From Betaproteobacteria bacterium (GTDB taxonomy: Bacteria; Pseudomonadota; Gammaproteobacteria; Burkholderiales; SG8-41), in assembly GCA_947476215.1 (NCBI GenBank), contig CANJQI010000028.1, positions 1 through 40,847 on the forward strand: a DNA stretch of 40,847 nucleotides, in the 5' to 3' direction. This document shows, in pieces, positions 1 through 10,000 of the stretch. Positions within the stretch are counted from its first letter, which is position 1; every line of letters starts with the position of its first letter. The notes beneath the pieces were generated by a model that did not search any database, was not told where the DNA came from, and worked only from the letters and a program-made list of their open reading frames with translations. Both the position numbers and the translations under genes were made by a program.

Positions 1-453
1 GGTCCGCGCATCGCCATGATGGAAACCACCGGCTGGGACACGCACAATCAGCAAGAGCCGCGTCTGGCACGGCTGCTGTCCGGTTTCGATGCGATGCTGG
101 CGGCATTGCGCGTCGGCATGGGAACCAACTGGTCAAAGACAACGGTGCTGGTGGCCACCGAGTTCGGCCGCACGGTCGCGGTCAACGGCACGCGCGGCAC
201 CGACCACGGCACCGCAGCGGCTGCGATGCTGCTCGGCGGCGCGGTCAAGGGCGGCCGGGTGATCGCCGACTGGCCGGGCCTGTCGCAGGCGGCATTGCTT
301 GATGGGCGCGACCTCAAGCCGACCATCGCGCTCAATGCCTTGATCGCGGGTGCGGTTGGAGAAAGTATCGGCATTGATCCCGAGCGTGTTTCCCGCGTGC
401 TGTTTCCCGATGTGAAAGTCGGTGACGCAATTACCGGATTGACGGTCAGTTAA
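1..453 (+). CDS. DUF1501 family protein, C-terminal part (5' end outside window)
   Basis: The frame is open from base 1 and ends at TAA 451-453, so only the last ~150 residues are visible. The stretch TTGWDTHNQQ near the start, then VLVATEFGRTVAVNGTRGTDHGTAAAAML and LFPD near the end, are the hallmarks of the DUF1501 family; this family is related to sulfatase/alkaline-phosphatase folds, and its members usually carry a Tat signal and are exported. The conserved GTDHG block has the His/Asp ligands typical of the family. Function is unknown; DUF1501 genes often pair with a DUF1800 gene, which would lie upstream of the window. A strong hairpin follows the stop codon at 15 nt. Family assignment is firm, biochemical role is not. 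Confidence 0.85.
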   Translation, partial: GPRIAMMETTGWDTHNQQEPRLARLLSGFDAMLAALRVGMGTNWSKTTVLVATEFGRTVAVNGTRGTDHGTAAAAMLLGGAVKGGRVIADWPGLSQAALLDGRDLKPTIALNALIAGAVGESIGIDPERVSRVLFPDVKVGDAITGLTVS

Positions 454-468
454 ATCCCTAGGCCACCG

Positions 469-490
469 GAGATGCGTAGCCACGCATCTC
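469..490 (+). terminator. hairpin after DUF1501 gene, possible terminator
   Basis: Arms GAGATGCGT (469-477) and ACGCATCTC (482-490) pair perfectly around the loop AGCC. It begins 15 nt after the stop of the DUF1501 gene. There is no U-run after it (CTATGCCCC), so it is either a non-canonical terminator or the first unit of the hairpin cluster that follows. Confidence 0.4.
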
Positions 491-514
491 TATGCCCCTT
501 CGCACGCAGCGCCC

Positions 515-677
515 GTTAGTCGGCAACCCCTTGCCGACTAACATTATTGGCGGCATGGGAATGCCGCCCTACGAGTTGCCCGAGTGCAGGCGCAGGATGG
601 GTCGAGCGCAGCGACACCCATCAAACAGCCTCCGTAACAACATGCCGCAGCTGATGGGTTTCGTGCCTCAACCCATC
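515..677. repeat. cluster of four REP-like hairpins
   Basis: Four perfect or near-perfect palindromes lie within 163 bp. They are GTTAGTCGGCAA/TTGCCGACTAAC (515-526/531-542, loop CCCC), GGCGGCAT/ATGCCGCC (549-556/561-568, loop GGGA), GATGGGT/ACCCATC (596-602/616-622) and GATGGGTT/AACCCATC (653-660/670-677). The last two share the GATGGGT stem and look like one repeat family; GATGGGT...ACCCATC elements of this kind recur between genes in many proteobacterial genomes. The first has a degenerate relative at 16518-16537. No coding frame is credible here. Role may be mRNA stabilisation, attenuation or REP-type mobility. Confidence 0.7.
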
Positions 678-725
678 CTACAGGCTGGAGAGGAGAACGG
701 ATGAGAGAAAACGTTCAAACAAATA

Positions 726-1065
726 CTAGTCAGCGCGTATCCCCGCATCCCGGATGACCTTGCCCAGCCTGGTCATTTCGGACTTGATGGTTGCCGAAAA
801 TTCCTCGGGAGAACTGCCCACCGGTTCAACGCCAGCGCTCAAAAATTTGTCTCTCGCCTCGGGCGTACGCAGGCAACGGACGACTTCCTGATTGATCCGG
901 ATAATCCTCATCCTTGAACAATTGCGAGGCTTGATCGCGTGGCAAGCCGATGCCGTAGGTCTTCTCGGTCTTGGGGCCGAGGTCCATCTGCGCCATGGCT
1001 GCCGCATTCGCGAACATTGCGGTCAACAGAGCGGCTGCGCGGAAGCAGAGAAAATATCTGTTCAT
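726..1065 (-). pseudogene. Bug/TctC-type substrate-binding protein, internally deleted relic
   Basis: Reading leftwards from ATG 1065, a signal peptide (MNRYFLCFRAAALLTAMFAN, then AAAMAQ) is followed by ~25 residues that do not resemble a Bug protein. In another frame, from about base 900 down to TAG 726-728, the C-terminal 55 residues of a Bug receptor appear: INQEVVRCLRTPEARDKFL, then GVEPVGSSPEEF and the ending GKVIRDAGIRAD. About 200 codons in between are missing and the two ends are in different frames, so no functional periplasmic receptor can be made. Intact family members bind carboxylates for tripartite tricarboxylate transporters. It is one of three Bug relics in this window (others at 12806 and 40575). 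Confidence 0.75.
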
Positions 1066-1373
1066 GGAGGTTACTTTCGCTGAGCATGAATTGAAAATTG
1101 CGAACGGGCAATGTAACGCCAGCCCAGTATCTGGCCAAACCACGGGTCTCCGTCAACGCGGGCGAGGATCGGGTGAGGGCAAAATGTCGGATAATCTGAG
1201 GAGTTGATCACTCTCGCCAAGTACAAGCCCGGTCTGGTCAACTATGCATCGTCCGTCAGCGGTGGATCGAATCACCGGTTTGCATGCTTTAACCCCACTT
1301 CCAGAGCGCCTGCGTTAATAGCTCCACAGCCACCGCAACGCACACATTCCACAACCACTATTTCAATTAAACC
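1066..1373. other. intergenic region, nothing recognised
   Basis: 308 bp between the divergent Bug relic and the SIMPL-domain gene. I see no convincing gene, RNA or clean sigma70 promoter. It presumably carries the promoter of the SIMPL gene, and ancestrally that of the Bug gene. Confidence 0.4.
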
Positions 1374-2084
1374 ATGAGGTTACATAAAGTGTTCAGACAC
1401 ACGCTGATTTGCACCATTACCGCCGCCTGTATGCTTGCAGCGGCGTGGGTCGTGGCCGCCGAGGCGCCGCGTTACAACACCGTAGAGCTGCAGGCCGAAG
1501 CGCAACGCGAGGTGCAGAACGATATGCTCAATGCCACGCTGTTCGTGGAACTGAATGACAGCAGCCCGGCGGCGCTCGCCAATGCCGTCAACAAGATCGT
1601 CAACGAAGCGCTGCGCATCGCCAAGGATTACAAGGGGGTGCGGGTGCGTTCAGGCAATAACCAGACGTTTCCGGTTTACGCCAGGGCCAACGTGCTGCCG
1701 GGCTGGCGTGGGCGCGCCGAAATCCGCATCGAGAGCAAGGATTTCGAGTCTGCCTCGGGACTGATAGGCAAGCTGCAGTCGACCATGCAACTCGGCAACC
1801 TGACGTTTTCGGTTTCGCCCGAAGCGCGCCGCACCACGGAAAACGAACTGATCACGGAAGCAATAGCCGCGTTCAAGGCGCGCGCCGAGATCGTAAAAAG
1901 CGCACTCACGGGACGCGGTTACAAGCTGCAGCGCATGAACGTAACCCATGGCTACAATGCACCGCAGCCGCGCTTTGCGGTGGCGCGCGCGGCCGTGGCA
2001 CAGGAAGTGGCCGCGCCGAATCTAGAAGCGGGAGTCAGCGTGGTCACGGTCAACGCAAGCGGCGCGATCGAGGTTCTTGAATAA
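1374..2084 (+). CDS. SIMPL-domain (DUF541) exported protein
   Basis: 236 residues. The start ATG 1374 gives an n-region MRLHKVFRHT, a hydrophobic core (LICTITAACMLAAAWVVA) and an AEA cleavage site, so export to the periplasm is expected. The mature part fits the SIMPL/DUF541 family, known from E. coli YggE and BP26: the opening YNTVELQAEAQREVQNDML, the central PGWRGRAEIRIESKD block, the LTFSVSPE strand and the closing VSVVTVNASGAIEVLE are typical. YggE-type proteins have been linked to oxidative stress and form oligomeric rings in some species; the exact role is unknown. It appears monocistronic, convergent with the broken FapA gene. No strong Shine-Dalgarno sequence precedes the ATG. Confidence 0.85.
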   Translation: MRLHKVFRHTLICTITAACMLAAAWVVAAEAPRYNTVELQAEAQREVQNDMLNATLFVELNDSSPAALANAVNKIVNEALRIAKDYKGVRVRSGNNQTFPVYARANVLPGWRGRAEIRIESKDFESASGLIGKLQSTMQLGNLTFSVSPEARRTTENELITEAIAAFKARAEIVKSALTGRGYKLQRMNVTHGYNAPQPRFAVARAAVAQEVAAPNLEAGVSVVTVNASGAIEVLE

Positions 2085-2085
2085 C

Positions 2086-2102
2086 TCGGTCAGGACCGAT
2101 TT
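2086..2102 (+). terminator. weak hairpin between SIMPL gene and FapA relic
   Basis: TCGGT (2086-2090) pairs with ACCGA (2095-2099) around CAGG and is followed by TTT. It lies directly after the SIMPL stop (2082-2084) and before the convergent FapA stop (2109). The stem is short, so confidence is low. Confidence 0.35.
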
Positions 2103-2108
2103 ACACCG

Positions 2109-4050
2109 CTACTTGTAGCTCCACTTGATGGGATCGTGATCCGTCGAGAATATCTTTGACTTCTGGTTGTCCACGGTTTGCAGGGCCGCACGGATCTTGG
2201 CGCCCGGCATGTCCTTGAACACGCCCACGCCTAGAAGTGATTTCATCGTCTGCCCGGTTGTCTGCCCGCAAACCTCGTCCACAACACAGTCGATCCCCTT
2301 GCCGGTCGCATCGCGTTCCTGGATCAGCCTGGCAACCTCTTCTCCTGAATCATGGATCACGCGCTCCAATGCGTCGGCTTGCTTGCGCAGCGTTGCGAAT
2401 TTCATGGCTGTGGTGCCATTCTTGACGACTAGTTTTTTCCAGTTGGCGACTTGATCGCTCGTCAGTTTGATTTCACCGCTCTTGATTTTCTCGCTAAGCA
2501 CCAGGAATCTGTTGAATTCCTGATCCGACTTCAACAGTTTGCTTTCCTCCTCCAGCCCCGCCTTACCTGCGGTGGACTCGGACACTTTCTTTTGCAGCTC
2601 GGCGATAGCCCGGTCTGCCGCCGACAAATCGGGAATCATCAGCGTGACGGAGGTCTCGCGGGTCTTGCTCTCGGAAGACGCCAGGATCTTGATCGATTCG
2701 CCGGCAACCAGACACCCTTCAATCACGTCGGCGCACACTTCCTTGCCCACAATCTCGCAATTGACGGCCCTTTCAATATGAACCGAATTGGCGACGATGG
2801 TGCTGTTCTCACAATATTGGGCGGTGATATCCCCGTCATACGAGATGGCCACGGAATGCAGCACGCGAGCCAGCGTGACATGCCACCCGTGGATTCCACC
2901 CGTCCACCGCTCAAGACCCCCTCTATGCAAATATTGCCGGATGCGGCGAGTCCACCAAAGACGTTGCCCTTGAATGTCATGTGCCTGCCTTTGACCACAC
3001 GGCCTTCCTGAACATCACCGCGTTCGATGAATTCGTCCACATCCAGCATCAAATCGCCGGTGGTCTTCATGCTGATCCCGGCGTCGGACTCGATTTTTTC
3101 CGTGATGGAAATAACGTTGGACGCGGTATCTATGTTCAGGAAGCCATCCATGGAGGCCACGATGAATTCGCCGTCCTTGTCACAAACAACCTTCGTGCCG
3201 CGCGAAATCAGCGATTCAAGATTGATGTCTTTCGGAATAGGGGCTCAATCACTTCACCCGTGACGAGATATCCCGGCTTGCCCAATGCACACGGCATTTT
3301 CTTGAGCAATCGCCCATCCTTGCAGATATGGGGAAACCTGTTCTTGAAAGCGCATAAATCGACCTTGCCATTGAGCTTGGTCTTGGGTGAGTTATCGCGA
3401 CGCAGGTCAGTGCAAACTTCCTGAATGTCCGCATCGTTACCTTTGGTTTCCACGAGATGGTTGGCGAAAACCAGGCGTCCCATCGTGTTGGAGGTCAGAA
3501 CCTTGCGGACTGCCTCGGCATCAATACCAAACTTGACGCCCTTGACCCACATATCGGCGACAAATTCGTCGAAATCCAGAACCGCGGGCACTTGCCGGGT
3601 TTTCTTGACATGCTTGATCAGCGGAACAACATTGGGTTCGTCGGATTTTTCGCCAACGATCTCTTCGTAAGTCTCCTCCAACACGACGGGCTCAAAAAAA
3701 TACTCCGCGTGCTTGCCGCCTTCCAGGAACTTCACGGACCTGTATAACGCCCGGCGTTCGCTGGGAAAACGCACCATGCCGGCGGCGATTTTCACTTCCG
3801 TCGACTTTTTTCTCGTCGTTTCCATCCAGGCCGGATCAAACAGCAACTTTTGATAAATGTCATAGTCGAGCTCGGAAAAACGCGAACCGCCGGTGAACAT
3901 GCGGGTAACGAATACTTCCAACCCACCCACTGAAGACAGCTTGTTCAGATCGATAAATACACCGCTCGGTCGACTCGTAACATAAACGGGGATCTCTCCC
4001 TCACGCGACGGGGCGGCTTTGATTTCACTCTTTTGTTCAGCAAGGCTCAT
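2109..4050 (-). pseudogene. FapA / DUF342 family protein, two frameshifts
   Basis: Three consecutive - strand frames make up one FapA (DUF342) polypeptide. ATG 4050 (GAGGA 8 nt upstream) to about 3240 gives the N-terminal domain ending in GKPGYLVTGEVIEP. About 3240-2890 gives the start of the beta-helix (ASMDGFLNIDTASNVISITE, then GNVFGGLAASGNICIEG). About 2890-2109 gives the rest of the beta-helix (NSTIVANSVHIERAVNCEIV) and a C-terminal coiled coil. Each junction is repaired by adding one base: in the G run 3240-3243 (a C run on the coding strand) and in the GGGTGG stretch near 2886. FapA-type proteins are linked to flagellar or surface assembly. Either the gene is recently inactivated or these are homopolymer sequencing errors; coding quality on both sides is intact, so errors are a real possibility. 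Confidence 0.8.
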
Positions 4051-4280
4051 CGCATTTTCCTCGTTCAATCGCGCACGAAATAGAGCAATGGAACGATTTG
4101 AGCTTCAATTGCACATCCAAAAACAGTGAAATTCGTAAATATCCAAACAACGCCGCACCAGCCTTCCATACAAGGCCATCGGAAGCGTTATCGACAAGCG
4201 ATGAAAATACTTTAGAATTCTGGCGCTTACGCTCGCATCAGGTGCCGAATCCGGTCATTCCCGGCTACGGATGGGGGCTC

Positions 4281-4289
4281 TGCTATACT
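4281..4289 (+). promoter_or_regulatory. candidate extended -10 promoter for rhlE
   Basis: The 360-bp gap between the FapA relic and rhlE contains TGCTATACT (-10 TATACT at 4284-4289 with an upstream TGN). No good -35 is present at 17 bp, as is common for extended -10 promoters. It would give a ~115-nt untranslated leader before ATG 4411. Nothing else was recognised in this gap. Confidence 0.4.
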
Positions 4290-4410
4290 CCGGTCACGCG
4301 GTTATATAGACCAGTCCTCCTGCCGCCGTCGGTTTCGACCATCTTTCATCCCTAGGCCTGCGATTGGCGCCGTATCCGGCGACAGGCCGAACATTTCCTG
4401 AGTAATCCTG

Positions 4411-5832
4411 ATGTCCTTTGAAAATCTCGGCCTGTCCGCTGAATTAATACGCGCCGTTGCCGAACATGGCTATACCACCCCCACCCCCATCCAGACCCAG
4501 GCGATACCCGCTGTGCTGGCCGGCGGCGACCTGCTGGCCGGCGCGCAGACCGGCACCGGCAAGACCGCCGGATTCGTGCTGCCCATACTGCAGTTGCTGA
4601 CCAAACACCCCGCGCCGCACAGTGCGAACGGCCGCAAACCCATACGCACGCTGATACTCGCGCCGACTAGAGAACTTGCCGCGCAAATTGAAGAAAGCGT
4701 GCGCATATACGGCAAGTATTCCAAGCAAACGTCGACGGTGGTTTTCGGCGGCGTCAATATCAATCCACAGATCGCACAACTCAAACGCGGGGTCGACATA
4801 CTGGTCGCCACCCCCGGACGCCTGCTCGACCACCAGCAACAGCGCACCGTCGATTTGTCGCACGTCGAGATTCTGGTCCTGGATGAAGCCGACCGCATGC
4901 TGGACATGGGATTCATACGCGATATCAAACGCATCCTCGCGGTGTTACCCAAACGCCGGCAGAACCTGCTGTTTTCGGCGACTTTTTCAGCTGAAATCAA
5001 GGCGCTGGCCGACAGCCTGCTCAATGCCCCGGCGATGATAGAGGTCGCGCGCCGCAATTCCACCGTCGAGATCATCAATCAAAAAGTTCATCCGGTGGAT
5101 CGCGACCGCAAGCGCGAGCTGCTGACGCATCTGATCTCGACCAACCGCTGGCAGCAGGTGCTGGTGTTCACGCGCACCAAGCACGGCGCCAACCGGCTCG
5201 CCGAGCAACTCAACAAGGATGGCATTACGGCGCTGGCGATCCACGGCAACAAGAGCCAGGGCGCGCGTACCCGCGCGCTCGCCGAGTTCAAAGGCGGCGA
5301 CCTGCAGGTGCTGTGCGCCACCGACATCGCCGCACGCGGCATCGACATCGACCAGTTGCCGCATGTGGTCAACTACGACCTCCCCAATGTCCCGGAGGAT
5401 TATGTGCACCGCATAGGCCGCACCGGCCGCGCCGGCGCCAGCGGCGAGGCGATTTCATTGGTGTGCGTCGATGAACACGTGTTCCTGCGCGATATCGAGC
5501 GCCTGATCAAACGCGATATTCCGCAGGAAGTGATTGCGGGCTTTACCCCGGATCCGCGCGCGAAGGCGGAACCTATACAACTGCGGCAGGGACGCGGCCA
5601 GCAACACAATAATGGCGGACGCGGAAATGCGCGCAATCAGCCGGGCGGTGGACGCAGCCAGGGTCGCGGCGTACCGGGCGCATCACAGTCGCGAGATCGG
5701 CACCCACAGACCGCAGCCGCCAAACCGCAACACGGCCAACCCGCTCATCAGCCCGCGCGTATCGCCACGCCTGCCGCCACACCCGGCGCCGGACGAAAAA
5801 TAGTCTACCGTGCCGGCGGCCGCGGCCGTTGA
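4411..5832 (+). CDS. rhlE: DEAD-box ATP-dependent RNA helicase RhlE
   Basis: 473 residues. All DEAD-box motifs are present in order: Q motif ([14 protein letters not shown], ~20-33), motif I AQTGTGKT (45-52), [14 protein letters not shown], motif [14 protein letters not shown], motif III FSATF, then the second RecA domain with [25 protein letters not shown] and [10 protein letters not shown]. The MSFENLGLS start and the basic, Gln/Asn/Gly/Arg-rich disordered tail (from about 390 to the end) are characteristic of RhlE rather than DbpA, SrmB or CsdA. RhlE unwinds RNA during ribosome assembly and RNA turnover and is cytoplasmic. It stands alone, with a probable promoter about 120 bp upstream. 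Confidence 0.93.
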   Translation: MSFENLGLSAELIRAVAEHGYTTPTPIQTQAIPAVLAGGDLLAGAQTGTGKTAGFVLPILQLLTKHPAPHSANGRKPIRTLILAPTRELAAQIEESVRIYGKYSKQTSTVVFGGVNINPQIAQLKRGVDILVATPGRLLDHQQQRTVDLSHVEILVLDEADRMLDMGFIRDIKRILAVLPKRRQNLLFSATFSAEIKALADSLLNAPAMIEVARRNSTVEIINQKVHPVDRDRKRELLTHLISTNRWQQVLVFTRTKHGANRLAEQLNKDGITALAIHGNKSQGARTRALAEFKGGDLQVLCATDIAARGIDIDQLPHVVNYDLPNVPEDYVHRIGRTGRAGASGEAISLVCVDEHVFLRDIERLIKRDIPQEVIAGFTPDPRAKAEPIQLRQGRGQQHNNGGRGNARNQPGGGRSQGRGVPGASQSRDRHPQTAAAKPQHGQPAHQPARIATPAATPGAGRKIVYRAGGRGR

Positions 5833-6018
5833 TGACTAGCGTACCCACCACGTTGAATCTCCGCCGTTTTCGTTGCGGTAAAATCCGGCAACGGTAATGA
5901 CAGCAACAAGCGCTGATCTATCAAGATCCTCCAGGGCAAGGGCAATTCACCGCCCGGGAGACAGCGAAGCACCGTGTAGTTCTTTGATTTATAAGCGTTA
6001 ATCTTCGACTAAATACGT

Positions 6019-7923
6019 TTGAATAGCACTCCGACAATTCCGGGCACAAGCGAGGCCGCCGGCGCCTCGACCTTGAAAACGGAGTCGACGGATGCGCCGG
6101 CGCTCTCGATCAACGTAATACTGCGCATCCTGCGCATGGCGGCGCGCCACCGCGTGAGCATGGCGGCAGGGGTCATCTGCGCGGTGGCGGCGGCAAATTT
6201 CCAGTTGCTGATTCCACAGTATCTGGGTGCGGCGGTGGACCATGCACAGGGCATGCTCGCGCACGCCGACACCGGATCGCAGGCCGCCCGCTCCGCGCTG
6301 TGGACCACGGCCATGATATTGCTGGGCGCGGGCGTGCTGCGCGGCGTATTCACGATGTTCCAGAACTATCTTGGCGAGTCGCTCGGCCACCGCATCGGCT
6401 ACGAACTGCGGCTCGCCTACTTCGAGAAGTTGCAGCGCATGAGCTTCAGCTATCACGATCGCGTGCATAGCGGCGACCTGATGACACGCGGCATGCTCGA
6501 CGTTGAAGGCGTACGCCGCTTCGTCGAGAACGCGATGTACCGCTCCATCGTGCTGGTCATACTCGTCGGTTACGGCGGCTACCACCTGCTCAGCAACGAT
6601 CTCGCGCTGGGCGCGCTCGCATTGAGTTTCGTGCCCATCGTCGCATGGCGCGCCGCCGTATCGCGGCTGTGGCTGCGCCGCACCTGGCGCCAGTTGCAGG
6701 AACGCTTGTCGGAAATGACGCGCATCATGGAAGAAAATCTCGGCGGCATACGCGTAGTGCGCGCGTTCGTCGCGCAGGCCTTCGAACTCGCGCGCTTCGA
6801 CAAGGTGGCGGGCGACGCCATTGCCATGTCGTTAAAGCGCGTAGAAATACGTTACCGCAACGGCGCGATGATGATTTTTTCCTACTATGCCGCGATGGGT
6901 CTGGTGCTGTGGATAGGTGGGTTGAAAGTCATACACGGCACGCTCTCCGTCGGCATGCTGACCGAGTTTCTGGCATACATGGCCATCCTGCAACAGCCCG
7001 TACGGCAGATCGGCATGATCGTCAATTCGGTGGCGCGTGGCTCGATCTCCGGCGCGCGGGTATTCGACATCATCGATCTTGAACCGGTGATCCGGGACAA
7101 GGCCGGCGCACCAGAGTTGGCCGTGAGCCGCGGCGTGCTGCGCTTCGAACACGTTGACTTCAGCTATCACCCCGACGGCAGCGGTGCGCCCGCGCTGCGC
7201 GACATCAGTTTTGAAGTCGGGCCGGGCAAAACGCTGGGCATCGTCGGCCCGCCCGGCAGCGGCAAATCCACGCTCGCGCATATGATCCCGCGCTTCTACG
7301 ACGTGACCGCCGGCCGCATCACCATCGACGGCCAGGACATCCGCGATGTGACGCTGGAGTCGCTACGCACCTGCGTGGGCGTCATGCAACAGGATACTTT
7401 CCTGTTCTCGGCGCCCATCGAAAGCAACATCGCCTATGGCGAACCGGACGCGCAGCAGGAACGCATCATGGACGCCGCCGGACTCGCGCAGTTACACGAC
7501 TACGTGCAGCGCCTGCCGTCGGGCTATGAAACGCTGGTCGGTGAACGCGGCCTGAGTCTTTCCGGCGGACAGCGCCAGCGGCTCTCCATCGCGCGCAGCA
7601 TATTGCCCGGTCCGAACGTGATCGTGTTCGACGATTCGACGGCATCGGTGGACGCCGGCACCGAGCAGAAGATACGTGCCGCGCTGCGCGACCTTAGCCG
7701 CGAACGCACGACGCTGATCATTTCGCACCGCCTCAATTCGCTGATGCATGCCGACGAAATTTTGTTCCTCGAGGCAGGACGAATAGTCGAGCGCGGCAGC
7801 CATGCACAGATCCTCGCGCTGGGCGGGCGATACAAAGACCTCTATGACCTTCAGGTGCGAGGCGGCAATGATGCGCTCGACCTGGGTATGGCGCCTCTGC
7901 GTGACGGCACGCTCGCCGGCTGA
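6019..7923 (+). CDS. ABC exporter subunit A (fused TM-NBD, degenerate ATPase site half)
   Basis: 634 residues if started at TTG 6019 (the frame is closed by TAA at 6010); ATG 6136 (Met40) is an alternative, and no clear ribosome site decides. The N-terminal ~330 residues are a type-I exporter membrane domain with six hydrophobic segments; the rest is an ATPase domain with Walker A GPPGSGKST (410-418), signature LSGGQ (514-518) and Walker B IVFDDSTASVD. The catalytic glutamate after the Walker B aspartate is Asp539, a change seen in the non-hydrolysing half of heterodimeric exporters such as MdlA/B and TM287/288. The next gene starts 16 nt downstream and has the complementary defect. Likely exports lipids, drugs or a peptide at the inner membrane; substrate unknown. 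Confidence 0.87.
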   Translation: MNSTPTIPGTSEAAGASTLKTESTDAPALSINVILRILRMAARHRVSMAAGVICAVAAANFQLLIPQYLGAAVDHAQGMLAHADTGSQAARSALWTTAMILLGAGVLRGVFTMFQNYLGESLGHRIGYELRLAYFEKLQRMSFSYHDRVHSGDLMTRGMLDVEGVRRFVENAMYRSIVLVILVGYGGYHLLSNDLALGALALSFVPIVAWRAAVSRLWLRRTWRQLQERLSEMTRIMEENLGGIRVVRAFVAQAFELARFDKVAGDAIAMSLKRVEIRYRNGAMMIFSYYAAMGLVLWIGGLKVIHGTLSVGMLTEFLAYMAILQQPVRQIGMIVNSVARGSISGARVFDIIDLEPVIRDKAGAPELAVSRGVLRFEHVDFSYHPDGSGAPALRDISFEVGPGKTLGIVGPPGSGKSTLAHMIPRFYDVTAGRITIDGQDIRDVTLESLRTCVGVMQQDTFLFSAPIESNIAYGEPDAQQERIMDAAGLAQLHDYVQRLPSGYETLVGERGLSLSGGQRQRLSIARSILPGPNVIVFDDSTASVDAGTEQKIRAALRDLSRERTTLIISHRLNSLMHADEILFLEAGRIVERGSHAQILALGGRYKDLYDLQVRGGNDALDLGMAPLRDGTLAG

Positions 7924-7939
7924 ACAGAACAGAGCCCTC

Positions 7940-9829
7940 ATGTCCGCGACCCAGATCAACACGCCCGCCGCCGGCATCGCCGACGCGAACAGGCGCCAGG
8001 AAGAAACCGACGAGAGAATCTTCGGCGCGGCATTCGACGGCCATGTCATCCGTCGTTTTATCGGTTACATGCGCCCGTATCGTGCAGGACTGATGCTCGC
8101 CGCCGTGTGCGTGGTGCTGTTTACCGCGAGCCAGCTCATGATACCCCTCGTGATCCGCGCCGCCATCGACAAGGCGCTGGTTCCGGGCATCATGGATGCA
8201 GGTCTGCTGACGACCATTGCGCTTGCATTCGCGGCCATCATTTCGGTCAACGCGCTCGCCAGTCTCGGGCAGGAGATCATCGTCGGCAAGACCGGAGAAC
8301 GCATCCTGTTCGACCTGCGGCGCGCGATGTATGCGCACTTGCAACGGCTGTCGATGTCGTTCATGGACCAGACTGAAGTCGGGCGTCTGATGTCGCGGCT
8401 GCAGGGGGATGTCGGCGCCCTGCAGGAGTTTCTGGACACGCTCGTGACTACGCTAGGCGACGTACTGCTGCTGATAGGCATAGTCACGGTACTGCTGATG
8501 CTCAACGTCAAGCTCGCGATGCTCACGCTGTCGGTGGTGCTCATATTGCTGATCGTGCGCATGATCTGGCTGCCGAGGGCGAGGAAGGCGTTCGTGCGGG
8601 CGCGGCAGACGAGTTCCATCGTCAACGGCGCGCTCGCGGAGAACATCAATGGCGTGCGCACCGTGCAGGAAATGACGCGTGAGAAAGTCAATTTCGTACG
8701 TTTCGAGAAGAAGGCGCACGACTACCTGAACGCAACGCGGCGCGCGGCAAAATTTTCGACCGCCATGGCGCCCATCGTTGATACCCTGACCGGTGCCGCC
8801 TTGGGCATCGTCGTGTATGTCGGCGGCACCATGGTGCTCGATAACACGCTCGAACTTGGCGTGATGGTGGCATTCATTTTCTACGTGCAGCGATTTTTTG
8901 ATCCGATCCGCTCGCTGACAACGCAGTACAGCGTAATGCAGCGCGCCATGGCATCGGGGCAACGCATATTCGAGGTACTGGACGTACCGGTCGAAGTTGT
9001 CGACAAACCCGCAGCGATTGAACTCGGCCACATCGACGCCACCATCGACGCCACCATCGAGTTTCGCAACGTGACCTTCGGCTACTACCCGGGTCAGCCG
9101 GTGCTCAAAAACATCAGTTTCACCGTCAAACCCGGCGAAGTGGTGGCGCTGGTCGGCCCCACCGGGTCGGGCAAGACCAGCACCACATCGCTGATACACC
9201 GCTTCTACGATGTATGGGAAGGCGAGGTGCGCGTAGGCGGGCATGACGTACGCGATGTCACGCAGCATTCCCTGGGCCGCCACGTCGGCATGGTGCTGCA
9301 GGAACCGTTCCTATTCACCGATACGATATTCGAGAATATCCGTTACTGCTCAGAACATGCGACGCGCGAAGACGTCATGAATGCCGCCCAGGTTGTCGGC
9401 GCGCACGAATTCATCATGCGCCTGCCGCAGGGCTACGACACGCGGCTTGAACAGCGCGGCGGCAATCTGTCGCTGGGTCAGCGGCAACTGTTAAGCTTCG
9501 CGCGCGCCATCGTCGCCAATACCGATATCCTGATCCTCGACGAAGCCACCGCCAGCATCGACAGCTATACGGAACGCGCCATCCAGACCGCACTCGTGCG
9601 CCTGCTGCAAGGACGCACTGGTGTCGTCATCGCGCACCGGCTGGCCACGGTGCGCAAGGCCGACCGCATCATCGTGCTGCAGGACGGACGCATCGTCGAA
9701 TCCGGCGCCCATCACGAGCTGTTGCGCGGGCGCGGACTCTACCACCGGCTCTATTCGATGAACTACGCGTCGTTCGACGATATTCCCGAAGACCTCATAC
9801 GCGCAGCGGTTGCGCAAACATCGACGTAA
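7940..9829 (+). CDS. ABC exporter subunit B (fused TM-NBD, catalytic glutamate intact)
   Basis: 629 residues from ATG 7940. The frame is open further left, but that part overlaps the end of subunit A and is not protein-like. It has a six-helix type-I exporter domain (~45-340), then Walker A GPTGSGKTS (406-414), a non-canonical signature LSLGQ (510-514) and Walker B LILDEATASID with catalytic Glu535. In a dimer with subunit A, the site made of B's Walker motifs and A's LSGGQ would be competent, while the site made of A's Asp539 and B's LSLGQ would be degenerate. A 12-bp in-frame tandem repeat (9032-9043, 9044-9055) duplicates IDAT just before the ATPase domain. It is co-transcribed with subunit A. 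Confidence 0.88.
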   Translation: MSATQINTPAAGIADANRRQEETDERIFGAAFDGHVIRRFIGYMRPYRAGLMLAAVCVVLFTASQLMIPLVIRAAIDKALVPGIMDAGLLTTIALAFAAIISVNALASLGQEIIVGKTGERILFDLRRAMYAHLQRLSMSFMDQTEVGRLMSRLQGDVGALQEFLDTLVTTLGDVLLLIGIVTVLLMLNVKLAMLTLSVVLILLIVRMIWLPRARKAFVRARQTSSIVNGALAENINGVRTVQEMTREKVNFVRFEKKAHDYLNATRRAAKFSTAMAPIVDTLTGAALGIVVYVGGTMVLDNTLELGVMVAFIFYVQRFFDPIRSLTTQYSVMQRAMASGQRIFEVLDVPVEVVDKPAAIELGHIDATIDATIEFRNVTFGYYPGQPVLKNISFTVKPGEVVALVGPTGSGKTSTTSLIHRFYDVWEGEVRVGGHDVRDVTQHSLGRHVGMVLQEPFLFTDTIFENIRYCSEHATREDVMNAAQVVGAHEFIMRLPQGYDTRLEQRGGNLSLGQRQLLSFARAIVANTDILILDEATASIDSYTERAIQTALVRLLQGRTGVVIAHRLATVRKADRIIVLQDGRIVESGAHHELLRGRGLYHRLYSMNYASFDDIPEDLIRAAVAQTST

Positions 9830-10000
9830 ATCGAGGCGGTTTTCACCACATCCGGCCCAGCGTGGACCGTCTTGCTGGACAACTTGTGCGGCAACATTGC
9901 AAATCGGTTCGCGACGGCATACCATGAAAACTGATAGGGTCCGGGCCGAAACGTGGCCCGCCAGCCTGATTCTTCCAACCCAAAAATTGAGGACGCCGAC

